Source: Trichaptum fuscoviolaceum
Lineage: Eukaryota; Basidiomycota; Agaricomycetes; Hymenochaetales; Trichaptaceae
Length of the DNA stretch: 64,000 nt
Assembly (NCBI GenBank): GCA_910574455.1
Contig: CAJSYZ010000008.1
Span: forward strand, 1,862,707 to 1,926,706
Direction of reading: 5' to 3'
This document shows, in pieces, positions 37,129-48,928 of the stretch. A program made the position numbers and the translations under genes. The first letter of the stretch is position 1. Each line of letters starts with the position of its first letter. The notes below the pieces were generated by a model, which was not told the DNA's origin, ran no database searches, and saw nothing but the letters and a program-made list of their open reading frames with translations.

Positions 37129-38338
37129 TGTGTATCGTATCTACGTGTTTGTCCAGTCACTTTTTGGATTGCTACCTTCACCGCGATGACCGAAGATTAT
37201 CATCTATCAACAGCCAGTCATGGTCAGATCTCCTGTGTTTATTTTAGCGATAGAGGTAAACGGAGAAAGGGCAACTACCACTTTATCTCTTGAAACCGAC
37301 ATCAGCTGATCTACTGGAAGTGACGTGTTATTAACTGACCTGCTTCATCTGATCTGGATCTACCTCATGGATTTTCTTCAACCCGAATGAGAGGATTGCT
37401 ACTTCTCATGAAACCCGCTTACTGTTATCCAATCATGCTGGAGAACACGCGCTTCTTCACCGCTGTTCTAGATATGCGCGCTGCTCACACAGTATACGTA
37501 TGGGGATTGGATGATAGATCATTAATGCAAGACCCAGTCTAATTCAGATGGTTGGCATATAATTCAATTTGATGGATTCCTACCTGACTGATAGATTCAA
37601 CAGGCTTATTAGAGCAGTTTAGCTTGTTAGACTCTAACCTTCCCTATCAATATATGGGGTTTGTTTGAGAAGTCGATTGAATTGACGAAGTAAATTACCG
37701 GGAAGAAATACAGGTTCTTTACTACCAATGATTCCAGAGTAACGGAAGAGTGGGTCATGCGAATACCAGTACTACGGATTCGGTCTTTTCGGAGGACTCA
37801 TCACGACCGTTGGTCAAAGAAGTAACCCTATGTAACGGTACCGGGCGCATCTTAACAGATCCCACGCAAACTCCCCGAAGCAGCGCAGTCCAAAACTCCG
37901 GTGAGAAAGATATGTACTTCGTTTTTTTCGCCAGAATTCTGATGAAAAAATGCGAACCCAATTCTATAGGTCAATGATGGTTAGCGCATTATGCATTACA
38001 TCGAAACATCGAATGTCTATGGTTGATCGTTTAAATGTGATCTGACACTCGGAGATTCGCCTTCATCTGGCGGAGTATTCACGAACAGTTTGACCCGGAA
38101 TGGGAATCCCGGAAGATATACTTGAACGTCTTGGCAACGATTGCCGCCTTGACGGATTCTATCATAATGTGGAAAGGGCGCGCGTAGCAACGAAGATCGG
38201 TCGATGGGCACCTAGGCGATACTAGTAAACGCGTGACGCGTGATCTGGCAACGCGGTGTGCTTCGCGCGCTCGAGAACTCAAAACACATTTCCGGAGTGA
38301 ATAGTCACCCAGATTATGTATTCTCTGGAAACATTCTC
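37129..38338. other. Intergenic, no feature seen
   Basis: About 1.2 kb of unique-looking sequence downstream of the DnaJ gene. Open frames are short and without recognisable motifs. Confidence 0.5.
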
Positions 38339-38600
38339 GCCTTTATAATGAGAGCGAAACACTCCCATTTCCCCCCAACTTCGCTTTCTCCTTTCGTTCT
38401 TTGCTTTCTTCGAAGTTCCTGGCCTGGTCGCCTGTCGTGCTCTTTCGTTCATCTTTTCAATCACTTTTTTGCCCATTCATTCTACGGGTTGATCCCTCGT
38501 AAGTGTACTGATATGCTATAGCTATCTGGAAATGACTGACCCTACTCACAGCGACTTTCATTCTCACTACACAGTTGAATCTTGTCCCCTTTTCCGCACG
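38339..38600 (+). promoter_or_regulatory. Promoter and 5' UTR with an intron, small secreted protein gene
   Basis: A TATAATG element near 38344 is followed by a CT-rich tract (about 38361-38470), the usual setting of a fungal transcription start. A GT-AG intron at 38499-38551 can be placed in the 5' UTR. The start codon is at 38601. The arrangement suggests strong, regulated expression, but that is inference. Confidence 0.4.
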
Positions 38601-39515
38601 ATGTTCTCCAAGTCTATCCTTGCTGCCCTTTCCATCTTTGCCGTTGCCTACAATGGCGTCGCAGCAAAACCCATAGCTTTTAGGCCGACTGCTGAGCTGA
38701 GTAAGTTTCTCATGGTTGTTAAGAGACTCGTCCGTGGTTGGAACTAAACACGACTATACCGTTTTGTAGCCCGCAGGACCAGCGAAGTTGTCTCCCCTCC
38801 GTCGTTCAACAACTACCTTGGCTTGAACACTATGAGCAACTTCGATGACTTCTTTGGTCAGGACAACTTTGACAGCTCTTTCAACGAAGTCACCATCATA
38901 GAACAGCAGGAAGAGATCGTCTGCAGCTCCCAAGAAATCCAGATCGTCCAGCAGAGGCTTAGTGTCCTCTTGGAGACTGCGAAGAGGTGATATTCGACTT
39001 GACTCTCAAGTGGTTTTGCACAGTGCTCATGCGATTATACTATTTTTAGGGTCATCATTGAGCAGATTTGCGAAGTTGAGGTCCAGACGGTAGTCATCCA
39101 GCAATTCCAGTCTGTCTTCTCCTCCTTCAGCAATAGTGTTCTCCGGCAGTCCGACAGCCAGGTTTCCTTCGACCAGAACATCTCGGGCAAGCTTAGCCAG
39201 CTCTTGGGCTCCGATGGCTCGCTCAGCTCCAACGATCTCGGATTCAGCGGCAAGAACGTTGGGAGTAACTCTGTGTCCGTCAAGGGTAACAACTGGAATA
39301 ACGACACATCTCCGGCTTCGGTGCAGATGGCGTATGATCTGTCCAAGAGCGCATCTAACAACGTAGGCCAGAAACTAAACTAATTTATGTGCTCGCTAAC
39401 CGTATGATTTATGCAGACCGACGGGTCGTGCAACCCGGTGTCGTCTAACTCCACCGTGTCCGACTCCATTTCATCCAATTCCACTTCGTCCTCCAACTCT
39501 ACGTCGAGCTCATAA
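38601..39515 (+). CDS. Small secreted Ser/Asn-rich protein
   Basis: Four exons: 38601-38700, 38770-38986, 39050-39362 and 39417-39515. The signal peptide is MFSKSILAALSIFAVAYNGV with cleavage near VAA. The mature protein has a Phe/Asp/Asn-rich stretch (NFDDFFGQDNFDSSFNE), a Gln/Val/Ile-rich helical centre (EEIVCSSQEIQIVQQRL, EVQTVVIQQFQSVF) and a Ser/Asn tail. It has three cysteines and no GPI tail. Agaricomycetes often have abundant cell-surface or secreted proteins of this style, but I do not recognise a characterised family. It has its own promoter and a 5' UTR intron. Confidence 0.75.
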
Positions 39516-41121
39516 GACAGGAAGACAGGTATAAAGTAGTCCTTGTACAGAGGCTGCTGATTAGATTGCCCTTCATGTTCACGAGATTTCTTCTTTTACG
39601 TCGGACTTCATGGACTCTATTTCCTGCTTAATTCCTGCTTTCATCTCTTCGTTCCTCGGACATGGACATTGTATGTAGCTTGACTCCTCTTTCCTCTGGT
39701 GATGCTTCAACTGTGTAGTTCTCTATGCGGATGAAACGGTCGGATTAACCCATTAACGAGTTGACAAGATGAGAGAAGTTAGACTGATGTTAAGGTTAAG
39801 CTGTTTCTTTTTTCAATGGCCTCGAGGGATTACTAGTATTGCTTAATTTTGACACTCTACGTCCGAAAAAAAATTGCGATGAGTACACTACGATGATGGA
39901 TAAACTGGAAATGTACTAATTGCCTCCGCAAAGTAGTAAATTTGCAATCGTTGATCGTGGGTTGCTAGCAGATCATCCTAACATGATGTACATATCCTGG
40001 ACCTACATCACCATCTGCAAATCAGCGTGATTCTGATTTGGTTGCAAACATTGCATATATGTCTGATCCTTTCGCAAACAGCCTCAGTCAATGTAAGGTT
40101 ATTCTTCAAGAGATGTTCACCACTGCTATACTAGTAGCATAGTACTAATTCAAACCCTGACTGTGCATACAGTATTGAAAGCATTCGATCACGTTCGGCT
40201 TCTACTAACCAAGAGTCTGTTAGTAATCCCCTAGCACTCTCACAAGAGAACAGGTTTCAGGTGTTCTGTGAAAACCATAGTCTTCAGCTGTCCGAGTCCG
40301 AGTCCGAGTCGCCAATTTGAATGTAACTTGAATTAATTAGCCTTTTCAGGGTAGCAACCGATTCACTGGCAAGCGAAACCACACCATAGCATGTTGAATT
40401 CTATGCGGCATTATATTCTGAGAGTCTGAGTTATATCGAAGAAGCTACACGAGAAGGCGTAAGAGAAAGAACAATACTCACATCTGTGAATTATGTGGAC
40501 GAAGCTTTGAGGGTGGCGGAAATAGCCGAGGGAACATCAGGGAATCTTCTTTTTTGCTTACGGCTACTTAACCGGCCTTAAGTCCTCTGAAGCCCTGGGA
40601 AGTAAAATTCTACTGATTTACTGATTTCAGGCATGTGGTTTCATTATTCAGGAAGGGGCTTACTGAATTCAGTGCCGTCAACTGAAATCAGTGCTCTCAG
40701 TGCCTCAGTCTCCAGCATTCAAGCATATCAGAAGAATTTATTCTGGCAGTTTAATTGCAGTGCTCAAGAGTAAAAGTGTGTAAGACGTTCAAGTAGTTCA
40801 TTCCATAAGTAATTCAGCATTTAATCATATAAGTAGACTTTTTCGTCTGTAGGTTTGCAGTACCCAAGCGTGTAAGTGCGTACTAAGAGGTTCCAGTATT
40901 GGTTCATTCCACAAGTAATTTAAGACAGATAAGTAGAAATCAGTGCCTCAGTGTCCCTCAGTAACTACACCACGGCATCCTGATCCAGATCGTATTTCGC
41001 CACTTCTGCCTGTTCCTCGGCATACTCAGAGAACAAAGGCCACTGCAAGTTGATGATAGTAAGTGTTTGAATACAGTGGCGGGATGGTTAAAGCCAAAGC
41101 TCACCAGTGATCGACCTGCTC
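39516..41121. other. Intergenic with degenerate tandem repeats
   Basis: No gene seen. GTCCGAGTCCGAGTCCGAGT occurs near 40292. Between about 40640 and 40960 there are two degenerate ~115-bp direct copies, each with TTCATTCCAYAAGTAATT and ending ATAAGTAGA. CAGTGCCTCAG also recurs in this stretch. This marks the left border of the second accessory block. Confidence 0.55.
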
Positions 41122-44100
41122 TTAAAAGTCTGCGCCGTCCGTAGCCGAATCCCATAATGAACCCTCGTCGTCCTCGCGATCGCCTTCGCCTTCCCCGCCC
41201 TTTCTGTCTGCGTCATTCGCCTCGCCCTCAGAGCCTCCACTGAATCCATCACCCACGCTAAGAACCTCGTCCGCATCCTTGTTCTTATCCCGATCCTGAT
41301 CCTTGTCCTCTTCATTGTCATTGTCCTCATCCTGATCCTTGTCCTCATCTCCCTCGCCAGACACACCCTCGTCCTCCATGTCGTCCTCCCTCTCCTTGAA
41401 ATCCTCAACTTCTTCGCCGTCATTATCCTTGTCTTCGTTTCTCTCCTTGCACTTACCACTTCTATTAGCGCCCTCACCATGTGTATACTCGCCGCTCGCA
41501 TCCGCGTCTCCAACGTCGATATATAGGGAGAAATCCCTGCCAGTGACACCCGATCCAACAAGTTCGGCGTTCCTTCCCGCATTGACATCTTCAACGGAGT
41601 TGTAAGCTTCTATGCGGGACCGAACCTTCTCCCAGTTTGATTCAGTGAAAAACGAGGAATTTGACAATAAGTTGACATAGTCGTCCGTATGAGGCTGCCA
41701 CAGAGCACTAGTGAAGTACCACTCAGCACCACCAAGCTCTTCTTTGATATTTTGCAACCGGGCTACCTGCTTATCGATTGCAACTTTGACCTGTCCATGA
41801 GAGATTCAGTGAATAAAGCCACTGCAAGTACTGAAGTAGATAGATACCGCTGTTGCCGCAAGGGCGAGGGCACCTATAGGCTTTCCTATTGTGTTCTTGT
41901 CCAATACTTTATGCCGACCCAGGGCCAAGACAATGTGCACGGACAACACTGAGACTACGAGGTCAGAGCAGAACAATCCTTGCTTCTGTGTACATTCATA
42001 GTCAATGCACGGACTCGAAGGGTGACATTGAGTGAAATCTCACACACCCTTTCCATACTATGCCAGCGTTCCCAGAGGAATGGTTCAGCTTTCTTCTTGT
42101 CGACCATCATCTGCAACATCTTCACAATTTCTTCGGTCTCCACTGACTTAGAACGCTCGTTGCCGACGAAACTCGAAATTGACTGCTCGGCTTTCTCAAA
42201 CCATTTCTTCCGCCAACTATCAGAGCATCTCTGGGCTGCCTACAGAATAGATCATACCTGATTCAGTATGGCCGATGTAAGACAAATAGGGATGACTCAA
42301 CTAAAGAACAGATGTCGGCCAATTGTGTGTCGTAACTAAGTTCGACAGAATCAAATACTTTCCCCCACAGTGTTCCGATGGACTTATTGTCTGGGTTTTG
42401 CCATGGAGTTGTGGACTTTCCGACTGCGCGATACAGCGAAGGCAGAAGAATATGAGTCCAGCCAGCCTGAGTTCCGGGAGGAAGACACTGATTCGTTGCC
42501 CTTTTTTTGCCGAGAGCGCGGGATCCCTCCCTTCCTTTACTATTTCTATCCTTATCCTCAAGTCCTACAGATGTCTGCATGTAAGCAAGTTAGTGGATGC
42601 ATGTCACAAACATGAATGGATCAACGCACAGAGCTAGTAGTCCGAGAGACTTTGCGATGACCAAGATGAGCCTTGGTTGCGAGCACTTCGGGTTTGGGAC
42701 TGAAGGATACTGTCGTCATCGCAGGTGATTGTGCTTGTGGTGTTGGCGACGCCTCACGACCACTTGCCTGTCAGAAGAACCGAGAATAAGTACCGAATCA
42801 ATTGCAGCAATTAGCTCACACTTGCAATATGATGTGCATGAACCGCCAGTGACCTCTTCAGATTGCGAACAGAGGTAGTAGATTTCATCTGTAGCAATTA
42901 GAGGAGTTCTTACCAAGGGAAGCTCGAAGAGAATTAAATACCAGTATATCAGCCTGAGAATGACTGTCTTGCGGTTCACTCTCCTTAGCAGTATTTAAGT
43001 CCTTGTCGCTTGATCAGAAAACAATATGAAATGGAAATTAGATGTGATTGACACTAACTGTTGAGGCAGCCTGGGATGGAGGCTTCTTCATATACACGTT
43101 CATGCTAGCCTGTTTTAGATAGTAAGGAAGTGCTTTTGAAATTGGGTGGAAGAGTACGAATTACCACATCGATATGTGAGTTTGAGTCAGGCGGCGACTT
43201 CCTCTTCTTATTATTCACAATCATGCTGTCCTACACATAAACAAGGTTTAGTGGACATCCAGATACTTGCCAAAGAAAGGGGCACCAAAAGTAATCCTAA
43301 TGAGTGTCGATGCCTACACATACCTGTATCTGTAGATGCGACGCTGGAGACTGCCCCCTATGACCCTCAACAGAAATACCGTCCTGACGGGAAAATAGAT
43401 GAGTATACGGGTGAGGATTAAAAGCAGAATAAACTTACCAATACATCGAGTTGGGAGTTGACGATGTTCGTCATGCTCGCGCCCTATTCAGAGTACAATT
43501 TGGTAAGTAATGAAGGAAGTATATTCGACGCCGGAGGCCACAACAAAGTATGGCACCAAGTCCATGCTTTGTTGTGTAGAACTCACCTGAATGCCCGATT
43601 GTCCCTTGATATTCTTCTTCTCCAGTGCATAAAGAAAGAAAAATAAGTAGCTTGAATGAAACAGGAGATTATGAAGCCGCTTACCAGTGTTATATGAGCC
43701 TGCAACTCGGAGAGAGTGTCGCGGGATAGCTTCCTTTTCTTCAATTTGCTGCTAGCTCCATCCTGTTACGATACAGAAATGATGTTAGATAGCCATCATT
43801 GTGCATGAGACTCCACCGACGTATAGTTATTGTGAATCAAACGATTTCTTTGAAGTATAAGCGGCACTTACATTGGCTTGGGTCGGTATTGTCAGTCTAC
43901 TCACGTCCTAATTAAACGCACAATCAAAATATTAAGATTTCCTCTGCCAGTCTAATTAATGCTCCATCCAACTCACAATATCAGTGTCGGAGTCAACGAG
44001 ATGTGCCGTCTGTCGTTCGCTAGCTGAGCTATTCTTTACACCTTGGAAACTCGTGAGGGTTACTGTCACTCCTTCATCCTCCCAAGGACTAAAGTTCGCA

Positions 44101-45477
44101 TCGTCTTGCGCCGAGACGGGGAGCCTAGTTTTTCCTTGTGTCAGCCAGGCTCACAACTTGTAATAAAGATAAGAATGTGAGCATTATAAGTGAAGAAGCT
44201 GCAACTTGCCAACCCGGGTGGCATCTCGGGGTCACAGTTAAGTGCCAACCTGAGTGTGGCACCGCCGCGCGCCGGTCAAGCCGGTCACTGGCACGGTGTC
44301 GCCAGGCGCACTCAGGCTCAAGTTAGTAGTAGTAATACTAATCTGTAGTACGATGTCGGATAAGCTTCAAGTAGCTGAGTCTAAATCAAGCTTCACACTT
44401 ACTATCAACTTGAATTTGTTTGAAATTGATCTTTCGTACTATGATGCCAACGGTTGAGTAGTAGTACGACTTAAAACTCACAAGTCGATCTCCTCTGTCC
44501 CTGCGACTCCTCAGGGTTTCTGCCCTCTCCGCCGAAGAATGTGGATCCATCTGTGTTGCGAAGTGCCCTAACAGGTCGCTTTGTCCTATCGTTCTGCTTC
44601 GACGTATTGGGCGACTCTATCATGTCTGTATCCTCACCAGAAAGACTGCTGTTTTGTCCTGCAAGCGTACTATGATATCCGGTGCCACTTATGGCACTAT
44701 TTGAACCCTTTGCACCCTGCACGCGAGTACGGAAAGGAAGTGCACCTCTGGTATCCTTTTTCCTAACTTTCTTTGCGCGCGCTCTGTTGGGCGCATCGGA
44801 GTTAGCTGCATCATAATGTGAGTTAAAGTGGTCACCCTTGGAGTCTAAAGTCATAAAGGCAAACAACTTACGAATCTTTAAATGTTCGCCGTCTTCAGCT
44901 GCACAAGAGCTGTCTTTTTCATCGTTCGTTGAACCTGTTATGCCCATATCTCATAACTCGACTGTCACTGACTTGAAGATAAGGACTCACTAGTTTCAGG
45001 GACGCCTTTCGACTTGTTTCGCCCTCGTTTGCCAGTGCCAGCCAGCTTAGGTGCAGTTGAGCCCATATGGGTGCGAATGTCAAGAGCCTTTGACAAATTG
45101 TTCTCAAGCTCCATCGTCTCCAGTATGGCTGTTTCCTGTTGCTCTGCTGCAGTTCTTTTCTTGCGTACCTTCTCAGATGCCTCTTGTTCTTTCGCTGCCC
45201 GTTTCTGTTCCGCAATGAGTTTTCTCTTCTCTCTCGCATACGCGGCTTGCTGTGCCGCAGCTTCGCGCAGAGCTGCCCGTTCTTCCTTCTGTTTTTCCTT
45301 CTCCTCCTTCTCCCTCAATGCCTCATCACGCTTTGATGCCTGTTCTTCTCTCCTTCTCTCCTTCCCTTCCTTCTCCCTCAATATCTCCTCTTTCGTTCGA
45401 CGTGTTCGCAGCTTATTGACTACCGCTCCCGGATGCTGATCGCTATTCTTAGCCCGCGTCTGTCTTTGAGTTAACAT
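41122..45477 (-). CDS. Orphan disordered protein with microexon array and acidic tail
   Basis: Multi-exon gene of a family I associate with expanded accessory genes of agaricomycetes; no function is known to me. The start is at 45477 (MLTQRQTRAKNSDQHPGAVV). Exon 1 (44991-45477) encodes a Lys/Glu/Arg coiled coil. Exon 2 is 44872-44934, followed by a basic disordered exon (about 44489-44815) and a run of short phase-0 exons between 43907 and 42630. The C-terminal folded part includes LPPGTQAGWTHILLPSLY, FLWERWHSMERV and VLALGRHKVLDKNTIGKPIG. It ends in a long Asp/Glu/Lys tail (41122-41500). Some borders between 41760 and 42580 and around 44000-44480 were not resolved. It is divergent from Plavaka copy 2, with 589 bp between starts. 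Confidence 0.65.
42630..43907 (-). other. Array of symmetrical phase-0 microexons
   Basis: Within the orphan gene I can place at least eight consecutive short exons. In plus-strand coordinates they are 43872-43907 (36 nt), 43685-43762 (78), 43439-43483 (45), 43324-43383 (60), 43165-43230 (66), 43059-43109 (51), 42942-43001 (60) and 42630-42767 (138). Every length is a multiple of three and every border is phase 0 with GT-AG. Most start with GAC, GCT, GCA or GGC and encode short Ser/Lys/Pro pieces such as ASMNVYMKKPPSQAAST. Any of them could be skipped without changing the frame. Confidence 0.65.
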
Positions 45478-46066
45478 TCCTGTGCAGTAGTAATAGGGGC
45501 ACACTGGCAGGTGCTATGAATATCGATGGTGAGTCGACTCAGAGTCAAAGGTGCAAGTTAAAGTTCAAGTTGAAGATGAGGGCGCCTATTCAAGGAAAAT
45601 TTACGCCCACTGCCAGCCTGCCACTGGCACTCAGGCTGGCAGTGACTCGGAGTGCCAGTGAGCGAGCCTGAGTCACGGCGGTACCTGGCACTGGCGCTGG
45701 CACTGGCACTCAGGCTCACTCAGACTGGCACTGGCAGGCTTCAACTTGAAGTTGCACTCCGACTCGGATTCCGGCGACCGAGACGGCAAGCCTGACACTG
45801 GAACTGGCAGTCAGTGAGTCAAGGCACTCAGCCGCAGCCTTCTACCGTACTACTAGCAAATCTGCCAGGTAGACTACTACTAGCTCCTACTACGCGAGTC
45901 CACCTTGGCGAACTCGATTCGCTGCCAGTGCTACTTCAAGTTCAAGTTGACAGCTTCAGCCTGAGGCTGGGGATTCATGTTCTAACTTAGTAAGTCAAAA
46001 GTCGAAGTAAGTCAAAAGTCGACTTCAAGTTGCTAATAGGTACTACTATAGGTTGCATCCAAGTCG
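45478..46066. repeat. Word-repeat DNA between divergent genes
   Basis: Dense CACTGGCACTGG, GCCTGAGTGCC, TTCAAGTTGAA and TACTACTAG words upstream of Plavaka copy 2. Very similar words precede copy 1 at positions 1-35. It may include the promoter or the subterminal region of the transposon. Confidence 0.65.
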
Positions 46067-46380
46067 ATGCCGGTAACACGGCGAAAGCCCAAACCCGTTC
46101 ATTTTACTGATTTCTTCCCCCCATCCATTCGATGTACCTTCTCCGACTGCGACAGAAGGTTTAAGAATCAATCCGCAAGAACAAGACATGAATACTCAGC
46201 TCATCCATCATCATTTGCATCAGGACCTGCTGCTTATGGTTATGATTCATCACCCATTCGACCCGCACAAGTTCCAGAACCACTGCTGCCAGCCTTCTGA
46301 TTGAATGAAATATAGCCTTGCTGTAAAACCTTTTTTGCATTTCCCTCAGCAAATGCTGGTTGATGAAGGGCAGGCTGGGG

Positions 46381-47595
46381 CAGCCTTGCTGCACTCTGAT
46401 GAAGGGGATGCATACCTAGGAAATACTAGGCCTGCAATACCTATTGGGAATATACTACTGAATAATAGATAATGCTATTGCATACCCACCGCTTTTTTGG
46501 GTTAATTATAGCATTCAGGCACTGTTGATTGATAGCATGCTGTAATAAATCAGAATTTCATAATTTCCATCTATTTTGAGATATGAGGCACACCAGGGTC
46601 CAGGACCCTGAGGTCTGGGTCACTTGGTGCCGCTTTAGAGGAGGTCGTGGGAATAAATTCTAATTAGCCTTTGCAGGCCCTACAGGCCTTTAAAAATAGC
46701 GCAAAAATAGCCAAAAATTCAGAAAATATTCCTGGACACTGTCGCTTCGCCCAAGCGTGGGAACTACGCTTCCGGACGACCATATTAGGGTACCAGTGTG
46801 TTCTGGGCCCCCCTGGGCCCTTCCTAAAGCGGTAAAAATCATCATAAAATAGATAATTATATTCATTTGCACCTGCATATATGCAGGCTTCCCCTGGGCT
46901 TACCAGCAGCAAATAAAATACACTAAAATCGGATTATATTAGGATAAGTATATTCAAGATGATCTGCATGGCTTAATATAGCAATACTAGCTGGGAACAT
47001 GTGTAGAACATCAAAACATGTTCTATTTTAAATGCTAATCATATGGGGCTCATTACACCACATTGGAGTAGCTCCAGAATGCAAAATTTGATGGGAATAC
47101 ATTGGGACGTACTAAACGAGCTGAAACGGGCCTCAATGGCGCCAAAATATGCATTTAACGTATTGCTACAGAATATTCTTTTATTTAAATGTTATTTACG
47201 TTACAACACTTCCACAGCACGTAATGGCATGTATAGATAGCCGAAATGGTACGGAATGACGAGGAGAACAAGAATATGAGCTTAGAATAGGTACGCGTGC
47301 GCTAAATATACCTCTAGCACACTAACATGTTTCGGAGTGCATGCAATTATTGTTTATCTCTCATATACATGTCTGTATACCGTTCACGTATTCTGATAGC
47401 TTTAATTAACTCTTTGTATATGCCTCTCACGTTGTGCGAAGTTTCACAATGATCGGAGCTTGTTTCAAATTGATATAAGGCATGCAATTCTCAAAAGTAA
47501 TGGTTAATTTTAATTTATCCAGAGAGTTACGGGTCAGGCACATAGTGCCAAACACTCACAATAAGTATCCTAAACATAAAACAAATGTACGTTTG
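46381..47595 (+). repeat. Left arm of palindrome
   Basis: Inverted copy of 47714-48928, near-identical and colinear without gaps where checked. It is AT-rich and contains two short mirror frames but nothing recognisable. Confidence 0.9.
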
Positions 47596-47713
47596 GGGTA
47601 CAGATGAAATCTGTAAGTTATATGTGTTTATGACATGATATGTACATTTTGATATCACATATAGCATCTCATCCTACAATGTTACATATGACTTCCACAT
47701 TCCAATGCCATCT

Positions 47714-48928
47714 CAAACGTACATTTGTTTTATGTTTAGGATACTTATTGTGAGTGTTTGGCACTATGTGCCTGACCCGTAACTCTCTGGATAAATTAAA
47801 ATTAACCATTACTTTTGAGAATTGCATGCCTTATATCAATTTGAAACAAGCTCCGATCATTGTGAAACTTCGCACAACGTGAGAGGCATATACAAAGAGT
47901 TAATTAAAGCTATCAGAATACGTGAACGGTATACAGACATGTATATGAGAGATAAACAATAATTGCATGCACTCCGAAACATGTTAGTGTGCTAGAGGTA
48001 TATTTAGCGCACGCGTACCTATTCTAAGCTCATATTCTTGTTCTCCTCGTCATTCCGTACCATTTCGGCTATCTATACATGCCATTACGTGCTGTGGAAG
48101 TGTTGTAACGTAAATAACATTTAAATAAAAGAATATTCTGTAGCAATACGTTAAATGCATATTTTGGCGCCATTGAGGCCCGTTTCAGCTCGTTTAGTAC
48201 GTCCCAATGTATTCCCATCAAATTTTGCATTCTGGAGCTACTCCAATGTGGTGTAATGAGCCCCATATGATTAGCATTTAAAATAGAACATGTTTTGATG
48301 TTCTACACATGTTCCCAGCTAGTATTGCTATATTAAGCCATGCAGATCATCTTGAATATACTTATCCTAATATAATCCGATTTTAGTGTATTTTATTTGC
48401 TGCTGGTAAGCCCAGGGGAAGCCTGCATATATGCAGGTGCAAATGAATATAATTATCTATTTTATGATGATTTTTACCGCTTTAGGAAGGGCCCAGGGGG
48501 GCCCAGAACACACTGGTACCCTAATATGGTCGTCCGGAAGCGTAGTTCCCACGCTTGGGCGAAGCGACAGTGTCCAGGAATATTTTCTGAATTTTTGGCT
48601 ATTTTTGCGCTATTTTTAAAGGCCTGTAGGGCCTGCAAAGGCTAATTAGAATTTATTCCCACGACCTCCTCTAAAGCGGCACCAAGTGACCCAGACCTCA
48701 GGGTCCTGGACCCTGGTGTGCCTCATATCTCAAAATAGATGGAAATTATGAAATTCTGATTTATTACAGCATGCTATCAATCAACAGTGCCTGAATGCTA
48801 TAATTAACCCAAAAAAGCGGTGGGTATGCAATAGCATTATCTATTATTCAGTAGTATATTCCCAATAGGTATTGCAGGCCTAGTATTTCCTAGGTATGCA
48901 TCCCCTTCATCAGATTGCAGCAAGGCTG
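47714..48928 (-). repeat. Right arm of palindrome
   Basis: Inverted partner of 46381-47595. The outer flanks beyond both arms are also related but clearly more diverged and unequal in length (99 bp left, 187 bp right). Confidence 0.9.

Noticed and set aside
41339..41605. Ser/Leu-rich plus-strand frame
   Set aside because: Antisense of the acidic Asp/Glu/Lys tail of the orphan gene on the minus strand.
46664..48645. Two identical pairs of small proteins (82 and 65 residues)
   Set aside because: They are the two arms of the palindrome read from each strand. They lack family signatures and are probably non-coding.
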